Below, one piece after another: positions 18,104-26,470 of a stretch of 36,385 bases of DNA. Location of the stretch: the NCBI RefSeq assembly GCF_000813005.1, contig NZ_JSYP01000036.1, positions 1 to 36,385 of the forward strand, in the 5' to 3' direction. The notes beneath the pieces were generated by a model, which was not told where the DNA came from, searched no databases, and saw nothing but the letters and a program-made list of their open reading frames with translations. Numbering within the stretch: position 1 is the stretch's first letter; the number at the start of each line of letters is the position of its first letter. The stretch comes from Flavobacterium sp. KMS. Its GTDB lineage: Bacteria; Bacteroidota; Bacteroidia; Flavobacteriales; Flavobacteriaceae. The position numbers and the translations under genes are program-made.

Positions 18104-18201
18104 TATTTATCTTTACAAATTAGTCTTAGCTCACTTGTAACTTTTAACAAAATCAATACTTTGTTAATTTTTCAGTAAATAATAGTATTAAAAGTACTTT
18201 G

Positions 18202-18269
18202 CAAAAGTATATTACCACCGTTCTTTCTGAGTACCACACAGAACCATAAAATCAACATAAAAAGTTACA
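18202..18269 (-). promoter_or_regulatory. Shared-box promoter of the 86-aa gene and probably AraC pair 1 (copy 1)
   Basis: On the minus strand the -7 element is TACTTTTG (18202-18209), with no TTG at the -33 distance. The plus strand has GTACCACA at 18231-18238 and CCATAAAATCAACATAAAAA at 18244-18263. CATAAAA occurs twice, starting 11 bp (one helical turn) apart, as expected for an AraC-type direct-repeat site. The offsets are identical to the copies at 4111, 10963 and 14359. Confidence 0.75.
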
Positions 18270-18298
18270 CATCATAAAACAAAGGTTCACTCATGAAA

Positions 18299-18337
18299 CA
18301 AAAAAAAGTTCCCGATTACGTGACGTAATCGGGAACC
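18299..18337 (-). terminator. Strong terminator after AraC pair 2
   Basis: A perfect 13-bp stem (GTTCCCGATTACG and CGTAATCGGGAAC, 3-nt loop, 18308-18336) is followed on the minus strand by a run of T. It separates pair 2 from the promoter at 18202. Confidence 0.92.
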
Positions 18338-18373
18338 AATATCATTTGTTAAAATATAATTTAGCCCATTAAA

Positions 18374-19363
18374 CTATTTAAGTACAGTATTGGGTAAAAC
18401 ACCAAAATAATCTTTATAGATAGAAGAAAAATAACTTGTTCTATTGTAACCTAACTCAAAAGCCACATCAGCTACAAATTTAAAATCACCACTTTCCAAC
18501 AACTCTTTTGCTAATAATAATTTTTCATTCTTAAAAAATAGTGCGGGACTGGTACCAAATATAGTATTATATAAAGTCCTATATTTTGTAGGGGACATAT
18601 TAGCACTATTTGCCAAAAATTCTATTCCTGGAAATGGAAATAAAAGATTGGATAATAAATGTTGTTGACTCAACATAACAGCAGCAATATCTTTTTCTAA
18701 ATGCGACCCTGCACTGGGCATTTTAGAATTTAGTCTTTCTATTAAATAACCTAATAAAGTAAAGACTGCTCCTTTTAATATAAATTCATAATTAGAACTA
18801 TTAATATTCTTTTGCTTCAAACTGTGTAATATCACTTTGCTTCGGCTATCAATATGTCCATAAAAAAACATTTTCTTTTTTTTATCATCAAAGACATCTT
18901 TAAAATCTTGTTCAAATTCGCCATCGCAAAAAAATGTTTTAATATATGATTTACGGATAAATAGTCTTAATGAATAAAACCGATCTCCAACGGTAGCCAA
19001 ATAGGAGCTTCCAATCTTATTATCTACTATACCAAAATTAAGTTTTGATTTATACCCTATTTTATGATTTACATCCTCAACAATGTGCTTACTATAACTA
19101 TCACTCAAATCATAATATACAATCCAAAAATCATCCTCAGAAGGCAAACGTGTAAACCGAATCGGTCTGTTTAGAACTGAGTCAATAGTAACAACAGATA
19201 CATCAGGGGAAATTTCTAAAAAATAACTAGAACCACTTGCCGTTTCAGGAGAAAAATACATAGTTTGATTTACAATGGCTCCGCCCAAATAATCAACAAA
19301 TTTTTGTCGCCATTCTGGGGTCAAAGAATAAATATGTTTAAACTCTGGTATTAATTCACTCAT
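18374..19363 (-). CDS. AraC-type regulator, type I, pair 2
   Basis: This 329-aa protein is a full-length close paralogue of 15713-16717. Shared sensor blocks are YSLTPEWRQKFVDYLGG, EDDFWIVYYDLS, HKIGYKSKLNFGIVD and FFYGHIDSRSKV. A linker and an AraC HTH follow (FLANSANMSPTKYRTLYNTIFG, AKELLESGDFKFVADVAFEL, GYNRTSYFSSIYKDYFGVLP). Its start lies 9 bp after the stop of the type II gene, the same spacing as in pair 1, which points to duplication of the two-gene unit. The sensor has diverged more than the HTH, so the two pairs may recognise different signals but similar sites. A strong terminator follows. Confidence 0.9.
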   Translation of the reverse strand: MSELIPEFKHIYSLTPEWRQKFVDYLGGAIVNQTMYFSPETASGSSYFLEISPDVSVVTIDSVLNRPIRFTRLPSEDDFWIVYYDLSDSYSKHIVEDVNHKIGYKSKLNFGIVDNKIGSSYLATVGDRFYSLRLFIRKSYIKTFFCDGEFEQDFKDVFDDKKKKMFFYGHIDSRSKVILHSLKQKNINSSNYEFILKGAVFTLLGYLIERLNSKMPSAGSHLEKDIAAVMLSQQHLLSNLLFPFPGIEFLANSANMSPTKYRTLYNTIFGTSPALFFKNEKLLLAKELLESGDFKFVADVAFELGYNRTSYFSSIYKDYFGVLPNTVLK

Positions 19364-19372
19364 AAATAATTT

Positions 19373-20353
19373 TTACAATAAACTTTGATATTCCTTTGGA
19401 AAAATTCCGTATTTACTATTAAATCGTTTGGCTAAATAAGAAATATTTGCATAATTCAATTTATCCGAAACTTCACTAACTGTATATTGTCCAGTTTCGA
19501 GTAACTCTTTGGCACGTACTAATTTATTACTATAAAAAAAAGCCCCCGGACTTAATCCCGAAATTTTAGTAAATAATTTTTTATATTTCGATGGAGACAT
19601 AAATGCTTGCTTCGCTAAAAATTCAACTCCAGGAAAAACTCCATCTATTGACTCCAAAAGTGTAACTTTAGATGCAATAATACTCTTTACATCATCTCCC
19701 ATTACCTTGCTAATAATAAACTTTTTGGTCAATAATTGTTCCAGATAATTACCAATTAATTTATAAATTAAGCCTTTGAAATAGAGTTCAAATAATGGAC
19801 TATCGTATGGTATTTTTCTAAAATCATTTATTAAAATCGAACTTTCAATATTCATACGATCCATACTTATAATTGTATTTTTTTCGACATTAAAAACATC
19901 TTTAGATAATGATTTTAATGTTGGAACTTTATCCATATACTCTTTAAGTGCGCTTTTATAAATAAAGATGCACACAACATATGTATTGACTCCAGCATCA
20001 ACTACATAGTCAAAATCTAATAAACTATCCACAATTAATAAATTATAATCTTGTTTCCCTACTAAAGTGGATTCATCCTTCTGGATAAAATTTATGTCAT
20101 CCTTAATAACATGAAAATACATTCCAACAAAATAATCAACTCCACTTCTATATTCCAATAAAGCACTTTCTTTATAGTTAGCATCTATTAACAAGGCTGA
20201 TACTCTATTATCAAATGGCATAACAAAATGGGTACCTTCATACAACTCATTATCCCCTTTAATAAAATCTCCTTTAACAGAACCTCCCATAGCCTCGGCT
20301 AAGACATCTATCAAATTAAATTCAGCTCCATAACTATAGTTTATTGTCTTCAT
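19373..20353 (-). CDS. AraC-type regulator, type II, pair 2
   Basis: This 326-aa protein is a close paralogue of 16727-17698. The N-terminal region (FNLIDVLAEAMGGSV, FIKGDNELYEGTHFVMPF, YFKGLIYKLIGNYLEQL) is an unrecognised sensor domain. The C-terminus is an AraC HTH (FLAKQAFMSPSKYKKLFTKISG, AKELLETGQYTVSEVSDKL, NYANISYLAKRFNSKYG). It is the first gene of the pair 2 operon. About 140 bp upstream are two 11-bp direct repeats that could be its operator. The promoter lacks a convincing copy of the shared box, so pair 2 may be controlled differently and act at the top of the circuit. Confidence 0.88.
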   Translation of the reverse strand: MKTINYSYGAEFNLIDVLAEAMGGSVKGDFIKGDNELYEGTHFVMPFDNRVSALLIDANYKESALLEYRSGVDYFVGMYFHVIKDDINFIQKDESTLVGKQDYNLLIVDSLLDFDYVVDAGVNTYVVCIFIYKSALKEYMDKVPTLKSLSKDVFNVEKNTIISMDRMNIESSILINDFRKIPYDSPLFELYFKGLIYKLIGNYLEQLLTKKFIISKVMGDDVKSIIASKVTLLESIDGVFPGVEFLAKQAFMSPSKYKKLFTKISGLSPGAFFYSNKLVRAKELLETGQYTVSEVSDKLNYANISYLAKRFNSKYGIFPKEYQSLL

Positions 20354-20494
20354 CTTAAAAGTTTAATATAAAAGTAATTAAATCTCTAAAAAAAACAATA
20401 TTTTTTTTCACCTAAAAAGACATTAAATCAAACTATTGATAATAAATTGAAAGAGGAATTTTTAATAATAAATATCCTAAAAATCAACTATAAC

Positions 20495-20528
20495 AACAGT
20501 ACTAAATTTAGCTTTCTAACAGTACTAA
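20495..20528 (-). promoter_or_regulatory. Direct repeats upstream of AraC pair 2, candidate operator
   Basis: AACAGTACTAA occurs at 20495-20505 and exactly again at 20518-20528, 23 bp apart (about two helical turns). It lies between the amidohydrolase gene and the pair 2 start codon. Spaced direct repeats suit AraC-family binding; no protein assignment can be made from sequence alone. Confidence 0.4.
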
Positions 20529-20606
20529 TTAAAGATGTCAATAAAACATTAGTGACTTATCAATTTATTTTTTTTAATTTATTAAGCAATAATCAGACAT
20601 TTTTTA

Positions 20607-21947
20607 TTACTTGTTTAATATATCCTTATATATTTTTCCATCTTTTATAATTATTTTAAAGTTGTTATCGGGGTCTTCAATCAAACGAATATTCTCAATT
20701 GGGTTACCGTCTACTACAATTAAATCTGCATAAGCTCCCTCAGATATTTCTCCTAATTTTCCTTCCTGATATGAACTCCTTTTACCACTCATTGCTAATA
20801 ATTGAGCATTGTCATACGTAGCCATTTTAAGCACTTCAAAAGGGGTATACCATCTGGTCATTTTTGAAAGTTGCTTTCCTTGTTTCATCGCTAAAGAAGA
20901 ATCAAATAAACAATCCGTACCCCAAGCTGTTTTAATCTTGTATTTTTTTGCAAGTTTATAAGCATTATCTGTTCCTTGTGTCATTTCCAGTTGCTTTTTT
21001 CTATTACTGGATCCCGCAGGAAAAGGAATTGCTTCTTCATCATCTAAAAAAGGTTGTAAACTCCACCAAATACCTTTATCGGCCATTAATTTTGCTGTTT
21101 CATCATCAGCTAACTGCCCATGATCAATACATTTTACTCCCGCTTTTATAGCCGTTTTTATAGCTTGTGGGGTATAAGCATGAACTGTAACATAAGTTCC
21201 CCAATTTTCAGCAGCTACTACAGCAGCTTTAAATTCGGCTTCTGTATACTGAGTAACATCCAATGGATCATAATTAGAAGCAACCCCACCTCCAGCCATC
21301 AATTTTAATTGTGTAGCACCTTGACGTAATTGTTCACGACTACGGAGTAATACCTGATCTTCACCATCGGCAATGGCAGCCATCCCGTTCAATTCAGGAT
21401 AAGATAATTCTCCTGTTTTTCTAGGAACATCCGTAGGCATCCCAAAATCACCATGCCCACCAGTTTGAGATATAAAAGCACCACTCGCAAAAATTCGAGG
21501 ACCAATAACCAAGCCTTCATCAATCGCTTTATGCAATACTAAAGCACCTCCTCCTAAATCTCTAACTGTAGTAAATCCTCTCAACAATTGTTTTTCTGAA
21601 CAATGTGCAGCAAACAATGCCAAATAAGCAAATTCAGAAGTCATTGCTTTTGCTTGTGAGATAGACTCAATCATCATATGTGAATGTGCATCAATTAAAC
21701 CCGGAATAACATATTTTCCCTGGCCGTCAATGATCTTAGTTGCCCCACTTTTATCTGTTGCTATAGGTTGCTCAGAAATAATTTTAATTAAATTATTCTC
21801 TATCAAGATGTTCCCTTTCTTAATTTTGTTATCCTTCCCATTGAAAATATTAACATTATTAATCAAAATTTTTGAAGTTTGTACCTTGTTTTGTGCATTT
21901 GCAAAAAACACTACAGCAATTAATAAAGAACTTAAGATTTTTTTCAT
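20607..21947 (-). CDS. Secreted metal-dependent amidohydrolase (imidazolonepropionase/prolidase-like)
   Basis: I choose the ATG at 21947 because it begins a signal peptide (MKKILSSLLIAVVFFANAQ); an in-frame ATG at 22013 would bury it. The product is 446 aa. The amidohydrolase TIM barrel is shown by the metal motif DAHSHM (His88 and His90), RGFTTVRDLGGG, a likely bridging lysine in QLKLMAGGGVAS, the histidines of YVTVHAYT and CIDHGQ, and the aspartate of WGTDCLF. The C-terminal SEGAYADLIVVDGNP strand is typical of the small beta domain. Relatives hydrolyse Xaa-Pro or other dipeptides and cyclic amides; the substrate here cannot be told. It is probably periplasmic. It is a single gene, unlinked in function to its AraC neighbours as far as can be seen. 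Confidence 0.87.
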   Translation of the reverse strand: MKKILSSLLIAVVFFANAQNKVQTSKILINNVNIFNGKDNKIKKGNILIENNLIKIISEQPIATDKSGATKIIDGQGKYVIPGLIDAHSHMMIESISQAKAMTSEFAYLALFAAHCSEKQLLRGFTTVRDLGGGALVLHKAIDEGLVIGPRIFASGAFISQTGGHGDFGMPTDVPRKTGELSYPELNGMAAIADGEDQVLLRSREQLRQGATQLKLMAGGGVASNYDPLDVTQYTEAEFKAAVVAAENWGTYVTVHAYTPQAIKTAIKAGVKCIDHGQLADDETAKLMADKGIWWSLQPFLDDEEAIPFPAGSSNRKKQLEMTQGTDNAYKLAKKYKIKTAWGTDCLFDSSLAMKQGKQLSKMTRWYTPFEVLKMATYDNAQLLAMSGKRSSYQEGKLGEISEGAYADLIVVDGNPIENIRLIEDPDNNFKIIIKDGKIYKDILNK

Positions 21948-21985
21948 ATTTAATAGAATTAAAATATTGTTTAGAAATTTAAAGA

Positions 21986-21993
21986 CAAATCTA
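21986..21993 (-). promoter_or_regulatory. Putative -7 element of the amidohydrolase gene
   Basis: TAGATTTG on the minus strand fits TAnnTTTG, about 40 bp before the chosen start codon. The -33 TTG is not clear. Confidence 0.4.
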
Positions 21994-22111
21994 AAATAAT
22001 AATTATTTAACATATTTGATAAAACAACTTAATGAAATTTTCATTCTCAAACTTGTATTTTTTTTTAATCAAACTATTATCCCTTTGCAGAAGCGCAACA
22101 AATACAGCATA

Positions 22112-23101
22112 TCAAATTAAGTAGTTAAGTTTTCCTTTATAAAGCGCTACTTTTTCTAAAGAATTCTTCATGTTGTTTTTGTCAAAACATAAAAATGTAT
22201 CAATAGCCTTTTTAATATTTTCGTTCGATTCATATATAAAAAAATCTAAATTAGGAGCTACTGTTTTTCCTATTTCTTCCAAAGTTATTCCTTCATTCTC
22301 ATTAAGTTCAAATATATGTAACCATTCTGAGACACTATAAATAGAACACTCTTTTCTAATTTGATTTGTTTTTACTTTTTTCCAATTGTCCGATTGTTCC
22401 CATAAAGACAGAGAAACTCTATTAGTGTTAACTAAGGGGTTTAGCATCTTTAAGTATTCTTTTTCTCTTTCTGTTAAATTAAGATAGATACCATTTGGAA
22501 ACTTACCTTCTGCTATCGCTGAACACCCTTTTAAAATATCATAACCAACTTTCAAAAAAAAATCTACCAAGTTTGTCGCATTAAGTGTTGCTCTTTTTTG
22601 GACGATTATGACCCCTTTAACTTTATCTAATACTGGGGCGATAAAAGTAGCTTCGTCCTCAATGTAGATATCATCTAACACCTCTGTTAATACCGGTGTA
22701 ATATAGGTTGCCCCTAAACAAAGATTTACCGAACCACATTTTTGTAGAGACAGAGCCGCAAAAGTCGCATTTTCACATATTATAATTGAACCAAAAATCG
22801 CTGATAATAGTGCCGCATTAAAAAGTGCTTTTTCTTGAATGTAAACATAACCTTTAATTCTTCTTAAAACAGGAGTTGCAAAGATTGCTCCTTTTTGGAT
22901 ATCTACAAATCCTACTATTTCTTCTAGGAGAGGTGCAGTAAAAATTGCTTCTTCCTGTATATAAACACACTCTACTTTTGTTAAGAATGATGCAGTAAAA
23001 TTCACTCCTTTTTGAATATCAATATAACCAAACACCACTGAAATATTTGCAAAATCATCTTGATTCTCTTTCGTTATTTTTATATTTTCTATAAATCTCA
23101 T
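22112..23101 (-). CDS. Beta-solenoid repeat protein with unknown C-terminal domain
   Basis: This 329-aa protein has no signal peptide. Residues about 20-185 are eight repeats of ~20 aa with the pattern G-x-[VI]-x-I-Q-x-x-A-x-F-x-A-P-x-L-x-x-[VI], for example YIDIQKGVNFTASFLTKVE and YVYIQEKALFNAALLSAIFG. This is the kind of short repeat that folds into a right-handed solenoid, related in look to GYLDI/APxL repeats in other Bacteroidota proteins. Residues ~190-329 are different (LTEREKEYLKMLNPLV, SVSEWLHIFELNENEGITL), mostly helical and not recognised. It is probably cytoplasmic. The gene stands alone between a minus-strand amidohydrolase and the divergent gldL. Function unknown. Confidence 0.7.
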   Translation of the reverse strand: MRFIENIKITKENQDDFANISVVFGYIDIQKGVNFTASFLTKVECVYIQEEAIFTAPLLEEIVGFVDIQKGAIFATPVLRRIKGYVYIQEKALFNAALLSAIFGSIIICENATFAALSLQKCGSVNLCLGATYITPVLTEVLDDIYIEDEATFIAPVLDKVKGVIIVQKRATLNATNLVDFFLKVGYDILKGCSAIAEGKFPNGIYLNLTEREKEYLKMLNPLVNTNRVSLSLWEQSDNWKKVKTNQIRKECSIYSVSEWLHIFELNENEGITLEEIGKTVAPNLDFFIYESNENIKKAIDTFLCFDKNNMKNSLEKVALYKGKLNYLI

Positions 23102-23771
23102 AATATTATCTAGAATTAATAAAACTAATTTATTGGTAGTAGTTTTCTTTTTTAAAATCTAATAATTTAATTGTTATAAATCCCGAAAGAACAAAGTACA
23201 ATAATGTAAAAACTTACAAACATATAACTTGTAAAACCTAAAGAAGGGATAAATTAAAAGATAAAAAAACAACTATATATTTTTTTATCAGATCACAGAA
23301 AGAGCTTCCCGATAGTGTAAGATAAAATAGTTATATCTGTCAAGAATAGAAAAATAAATTTTAGATTATACAATACATCACTTAATGAACCTAATACATA
23401 AATACTCAAAAGTTAGTTTTTGTTAAGACTTATCTCTAACAATCTTACCCTTAATTATTATTCAAGAAACCTCCCCACATACATAGTCACTTTCTTTTAT
23501 CATCCTACTAATCCTAAAGCTGAAGGCATGCAAAACAGAAAAGTATTGTATCTATACTATAAAAAGCTTAATGTGTTGATTTTAAATTTTTTTTCCTTTC
23601 CTGCGATATAAATGTTATTTAGAACTTTGCAAAATATAAAATTAAAGTAAGGAACATTCTTTATTCCGAATATAAAGACAATCCGAAATAAAAAAGTAAA
23701 ACTTAAAGACAAAACTCCAAATCTTTATTTTAAACCTAAAAAAAATTAATAATTTAAACAAAAAGAACATT
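23102..23771. other. Divergent intergenic region upstream of gldL
   Basis: This gap of 670 bp lies between divergent genes. A gldK gene would be expected directly before gldL in the usual cluster, but neither it nor a remnant is visible. A 63-codon frame at 23420-23611 lacks any sign of being real. I cannot place the gldL promoter with confidence. Confidence 0.5.
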
Positions 23772-24425
23772 ATGGCATTATTAAGTAAAAAAACAATGAA
23801 TTTCGCTTATGGTATGGGAGCAGCAGTAGTAATTATTGGAGCTTTATTCAAAATTACTCACTTTGAAATTGGCCCATTAACCGGAACATTGATGCTTTCA
23901 ATCGGATTAGTAACAGAGGCATTAATCTTTGCTTTATCCGCTTTCGAGCCCGTTGATGATGAATTAGACTGGACATTAGTGTATCCAGAATTAGCCAATG
24001 GTATTGCAAAAACTAAATCTAAAACTGCAAAAATTGAAACTCCTTCAGACATGCAAGGTGTACTATCTCAAAAATTAGACGTTATGCTTAAAGAGGCAAA
24101 AATTGACGGAGAATTAATGTCAAGCTTAGGCAACAGTATCAAAAACTTTGAATCTGCTGCCAAAAGTATTGCACCAACAGTTGACTCAATTGCTTCTACT
24201 AAAAAATATAGTGAAGAATTATCTACAGCAGCTGCACAAATGGAATCATTAAATGGTTTATACAAAGTTCAATTAGATAGTGCTTCAAGAAATGCTGAGG
24301 CTAATAAAGAAATTGCTGAAAATGCAGGTAAGTTAAAAGAGCAAATGCAATCTATGACTGCAAATATTGCTTCATTGAACAATGTATATGGCGGTATGCT
24401 TTCTGCCATGAATAACAAAAAATAA
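23772..24425 (+). CDS. gldL: Gliding motility/T9SS motor protein GldL
   Basis: This 217-aa protein has the family's usual length. Two transmembrane helices (about residues 14-32 and 36-58) are followed by a cytoplasmic, partly coiled-coil tail. Residues known to matter in the proton-driven GldL-GldM motor are present: Tyr13, Lys27, His30, Glu49 in helix 2 (GLVTEALIF) and Glu59. It forms the inner-membrane ring that powers type IX secretion and gliding. gldM starts 46 bp downstream, so the two are cotranscribed. Unusually, gldK is not upstream. The T9SS cargos and the PorP/SprF protein in this window would depend on this motor or on a second copy elsewhere. Confidence 0.95.
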   Translation: MALLSKKTMNFAYGMGAAVVIIGALFKITHFEIGPLTGTLMLSIGLVTEALIFALSAFEPVDDELDWTLVYPELANGIAKTKSKTAKIETPSDMQGVLSQKLDVMLKEAKIDGELMSSLGNSIKNFESAAKSIAPTVDSIASTKKYSEELSTAAAQMESLNGLYKVQLDSASRNAEANKEIAENAGKLKEQMQSMTANIASLNNVYGGMLSAMNNKK

Positions 24426-24471
24426 TTGATTAAAACAATTAATCAATAACATAAACTAAATATTTAAAAAT

Positions 24472-26013
24472 ATGGCAGGAGGAAAATTAACCCCCAGACA
24501 GAAGATGATTAACCTGATGTATCTGGTTTTTATCGCAATGTTAGCAATGAATATGTCAAAAGAAGTATTGTCCGCTTTTGGCTTAATGAATGAGAAATTT
24601 GAAAGTGCAAACGAAGCATCAAATATGACTAACGCACAAATGTTAACAGCATTAGATCAAAAGGCGGCTGAGGCAAAAGGAGAGTTCGAAATAGCTTCTC
24701 AAACAGCTCATAAAGTAGAGGCTATATCCAAAGAATTTTATAATTATGTAGATACATTAAAGACCGAAGTTTTAACTGGATTCGAAAAAGATGCAACAAC
24801 TGGAAAATTACCTTACGAATCTATGGATAAAGGTGACACTGTTGATAATTGGTTTACTGGTGAAGGTTATACAGCTAAAGGTAACGAGATTATAGAAAAA
24901 ATAAATCAGTATAAAACCAAAATGAAAGCTGCTTTAAAAGACAAAAAGTACAGCGCGATACTAGCTGAAGTCAACAAGAAATTTAATACTTCAGACGTAC
25001 AAGACAAAGAAGGCTTAAAAAATAAATATTTAACTTATCATTTTAAAGGTTTCCCTGCTGTAGCATCAGTAGCAAAACTATCTGCTTGGCAAAGCGATGT
25101 TAAAAAGACCGAATCAGATGTCTATAGTGCTGCCTTAGGAAAAGCGGCTGTAGCAGCAGCCTCTTATAGTAATTATAAAGCAATTGTAGTTCTTGATAAA
25201 AACGCTTATTTCCAAGGAGAAACTGTAACAGGTAAAGTTGTTTTAGGTCGTTATGACGAAAATACAAAACCTACTTCATTTTCAGGGCCAGGTAAAATTG
25301 ATGCTAATGGTCAAGCTATTATATCTATGACAGCTGGGGGAATTGGAGAGCAAAACATCAATGGACAATTTATATTCTTAGAAGATGGAAAAACTATTCC
25401 ACTTAAATTTGAAGGTAAATATGTTGTAGTACCTAAGCCAAATTCAGCTACTATTTCTGCAGATAAAATGAATGTAGTTTATAGAGGTGTTGTCAATCCA
25501 ATCTCTATATCATTCGCTGGAGTTGCTGATAATAAAGTTACAGCGAGTGCTCCGGGATTATCGTCATCGGGTAAACCAGGGAAATATAATATGAGTCCAG
25601 GTACAGGTACCGAAACAACAATTACCGTTACAGGTACATTACCAAATGGCTCTACAGTTTCAGACAAGAAAACGTTTAGAATTAAAGGCATTCCTGGTCC
25701 AAGTGGAACTATTAGAGGAGAAATGGGTATTGTAAAAGGCCCTAAATCAAATTTAGAAGTAGCTACAATTGGCGCTAAATTAGTTGATTTTGATTTCGAA
25801 GTCGGACTAGATGTTGTTGGATTTAATTTAAAAGTGACTGGGCAACCTACGGTTGTGGTTTCTGGTAATAGATTAAACGCACAATGTAAATCTGTACTTT
25901 CAAAAGCAGGTAGAGGAGATCAGGTTACCATTTCCGAGATTAAAACTAAACTTGTTGGAGCTGGAAATTATTCATTACCAAGAACTGCTCCCGTAATTTT
26001 TGAAATACAATAG
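24472..26013 (+). CDS. gldM: Gliding motility/T9SS motor protein GldM
   Basis: This 513-aa protein has the same length as typical flavobacterial GldM. The N-terminus MAGGKLTPRQKMINLMYLVF contains the conserved Arg9 that pairs with GldL, then a single transmembrane helix (~15-36) with the IAMLAMNMSKEVLSAFGLMNEKF block. The large remainder is periplasmic and forms the four-domain dimeric shaft that carries motor movement to the outer-membrane GldK/GldN ring. gldN normally follows gldM directly; here only an 82-codon gene and a terminator follow. No disruption is seen in the frame. Confidence 0.95.
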   Translation: MAGGKLTPRQKMINLMYLVFIAMLAMNMSKEVLSAFGLMNEKFESANEASNMTNAQMLTALDQKAAEAKGEFEIASQTAHKVEAISKEFYNYVDTLKTEVLTGFEKDATTGKLPYESMDKGDTVDNWFTGEGYTAKGNEIIEKINQYKTKMKAALKDKKYSAILAEVNKKFNTSDVQDKEGLKNKYLTYHFKGFPAVASVAKLSAWQSDVKKTESDVYSAALGKAAVAAASYSNYKAIVVLDKNAYFQGETVTGKVVLGRYDENTKPTSFSGPGKIDANGQAIISMTAGGIGEQNINGQFIFLEDGKTIPLKFEGKYVVVPKPNSATISADKMNVVYRGVVNPISISFAGVADNKVTASAPGLSSSGKPGKYNMSPGTGTETTITVTGTLPNGSTVSDKKTFRIKGIPGPSGTIRGEMGIVKGPKSNLEVATIGAKLVDFDFEVGLDVVGFNLKVTGQPTVVVSGNRLNAQCKSVLSKAGRGDQVTISEIKTKLVGAGNYSLPRTAPVIFEIQ

Positions 26014-26115
26014 CAAGTAGTTCTATAAATCAAACTCTTTCAGAGTCTTATAAAAACAAATTCATATTGAGAGTTTAAGACAATTTTAAAATTTTAATCT
26101 TAAAAAATATGTATT

Positions 26116-26364
26116 ATGAATAATAAAATCCAAAAAAGGTCATTACTATTTTCAAAAATAACAGCTAGAAAAATTAATGACAAAGCATCAAACAAAATAA
26201 AGGTTAAGAAAAAGATAAATCAAAAATCTACCAACTCTAACAAGCACTACTGGCACGATTATTATATGATTAGTAGTCATCCGATAAACAATAAGAATGA
26301 CCTGTTTACTGAATGGGAAAATGATTTATCTTTACTTAGATCTTTTGAAAACACTCTAAATTAA
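26116..26364 (+). CDS. Small basic protein after gldM, unknown
   Basis: This 82-aa product is strongly basic in its first half (KITARKIND, IKVKKKINQ) and acidic with aromatics in its second (HYWHDYYMISSHPIN, LFTEWENDLSLLRSFE). It has no signal peptide or membrane segment. It lies 102 bp after gldM and before a strong terminator, so it may be the last gene of the gldLM transcript. Not recognised; whether it is expressed is uncertain. Confidence 0.45.
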   Translation: MNNKIQKRSLLFSKITARKINDKASNKIKVKKKINQKSTNSNKHYWHDYYMISSHPINNKNDLFTEWENDLSLLRSFENTLN

Positions 26365-26395
26365 AGTTAAGAATGCAAGTCTAATTTTAAAAAAA

Positions 26396-26470
26396 ACTAA
26401 CAGAATTCTTCCGTTAGTAAATCTTATAAAAAACCAAGCCTCTACATCAAAAATGCAGAGGCTTGGTTTT
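26396..26470. terminator. Paired hairpins ending the gldLM transcript
   Basis: A strong stem (AAAACCAAGCCTCT and AGAGGCTTGGTTTT, 26428-26470) has T-rich sequence after it on either strand. Just before it is a smaller hairpin (ACTAAC and GTTAGT, 26396-26418) with a T-run only on the minus strand. Together they act as a bidirectional barrier. Confidence 0.85.

Noticed and set aside
20378..20443. Possible shared box before AraC pair 2 (ATTAAATCAAACTA)
   Set aside because: Only 11 of 14 core bases match, and at the right distance there is TTAAATCT instead of a -7 element.
20447..20650. 67-codon plus-strand frame overlapping the amidohydrolase 3' end
   Set aside because: Low-complexity translation overlapping a certain gene on the other strand; the direct repeats lie inside it.
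21948..22013. Upstream ATG for the amidohydrolase
   Set aside because: It would place 22 Phe/Asn/Leu-rich residues before a perfect signal peptide that begins at 21947, and the putative -7 element lies within that extension.
23420..23611. 63-codon plus-strand frame upstream of gldL
   Set aside because: No recognisable features, no support from spacing; expected by chance in AT-rich sequence.
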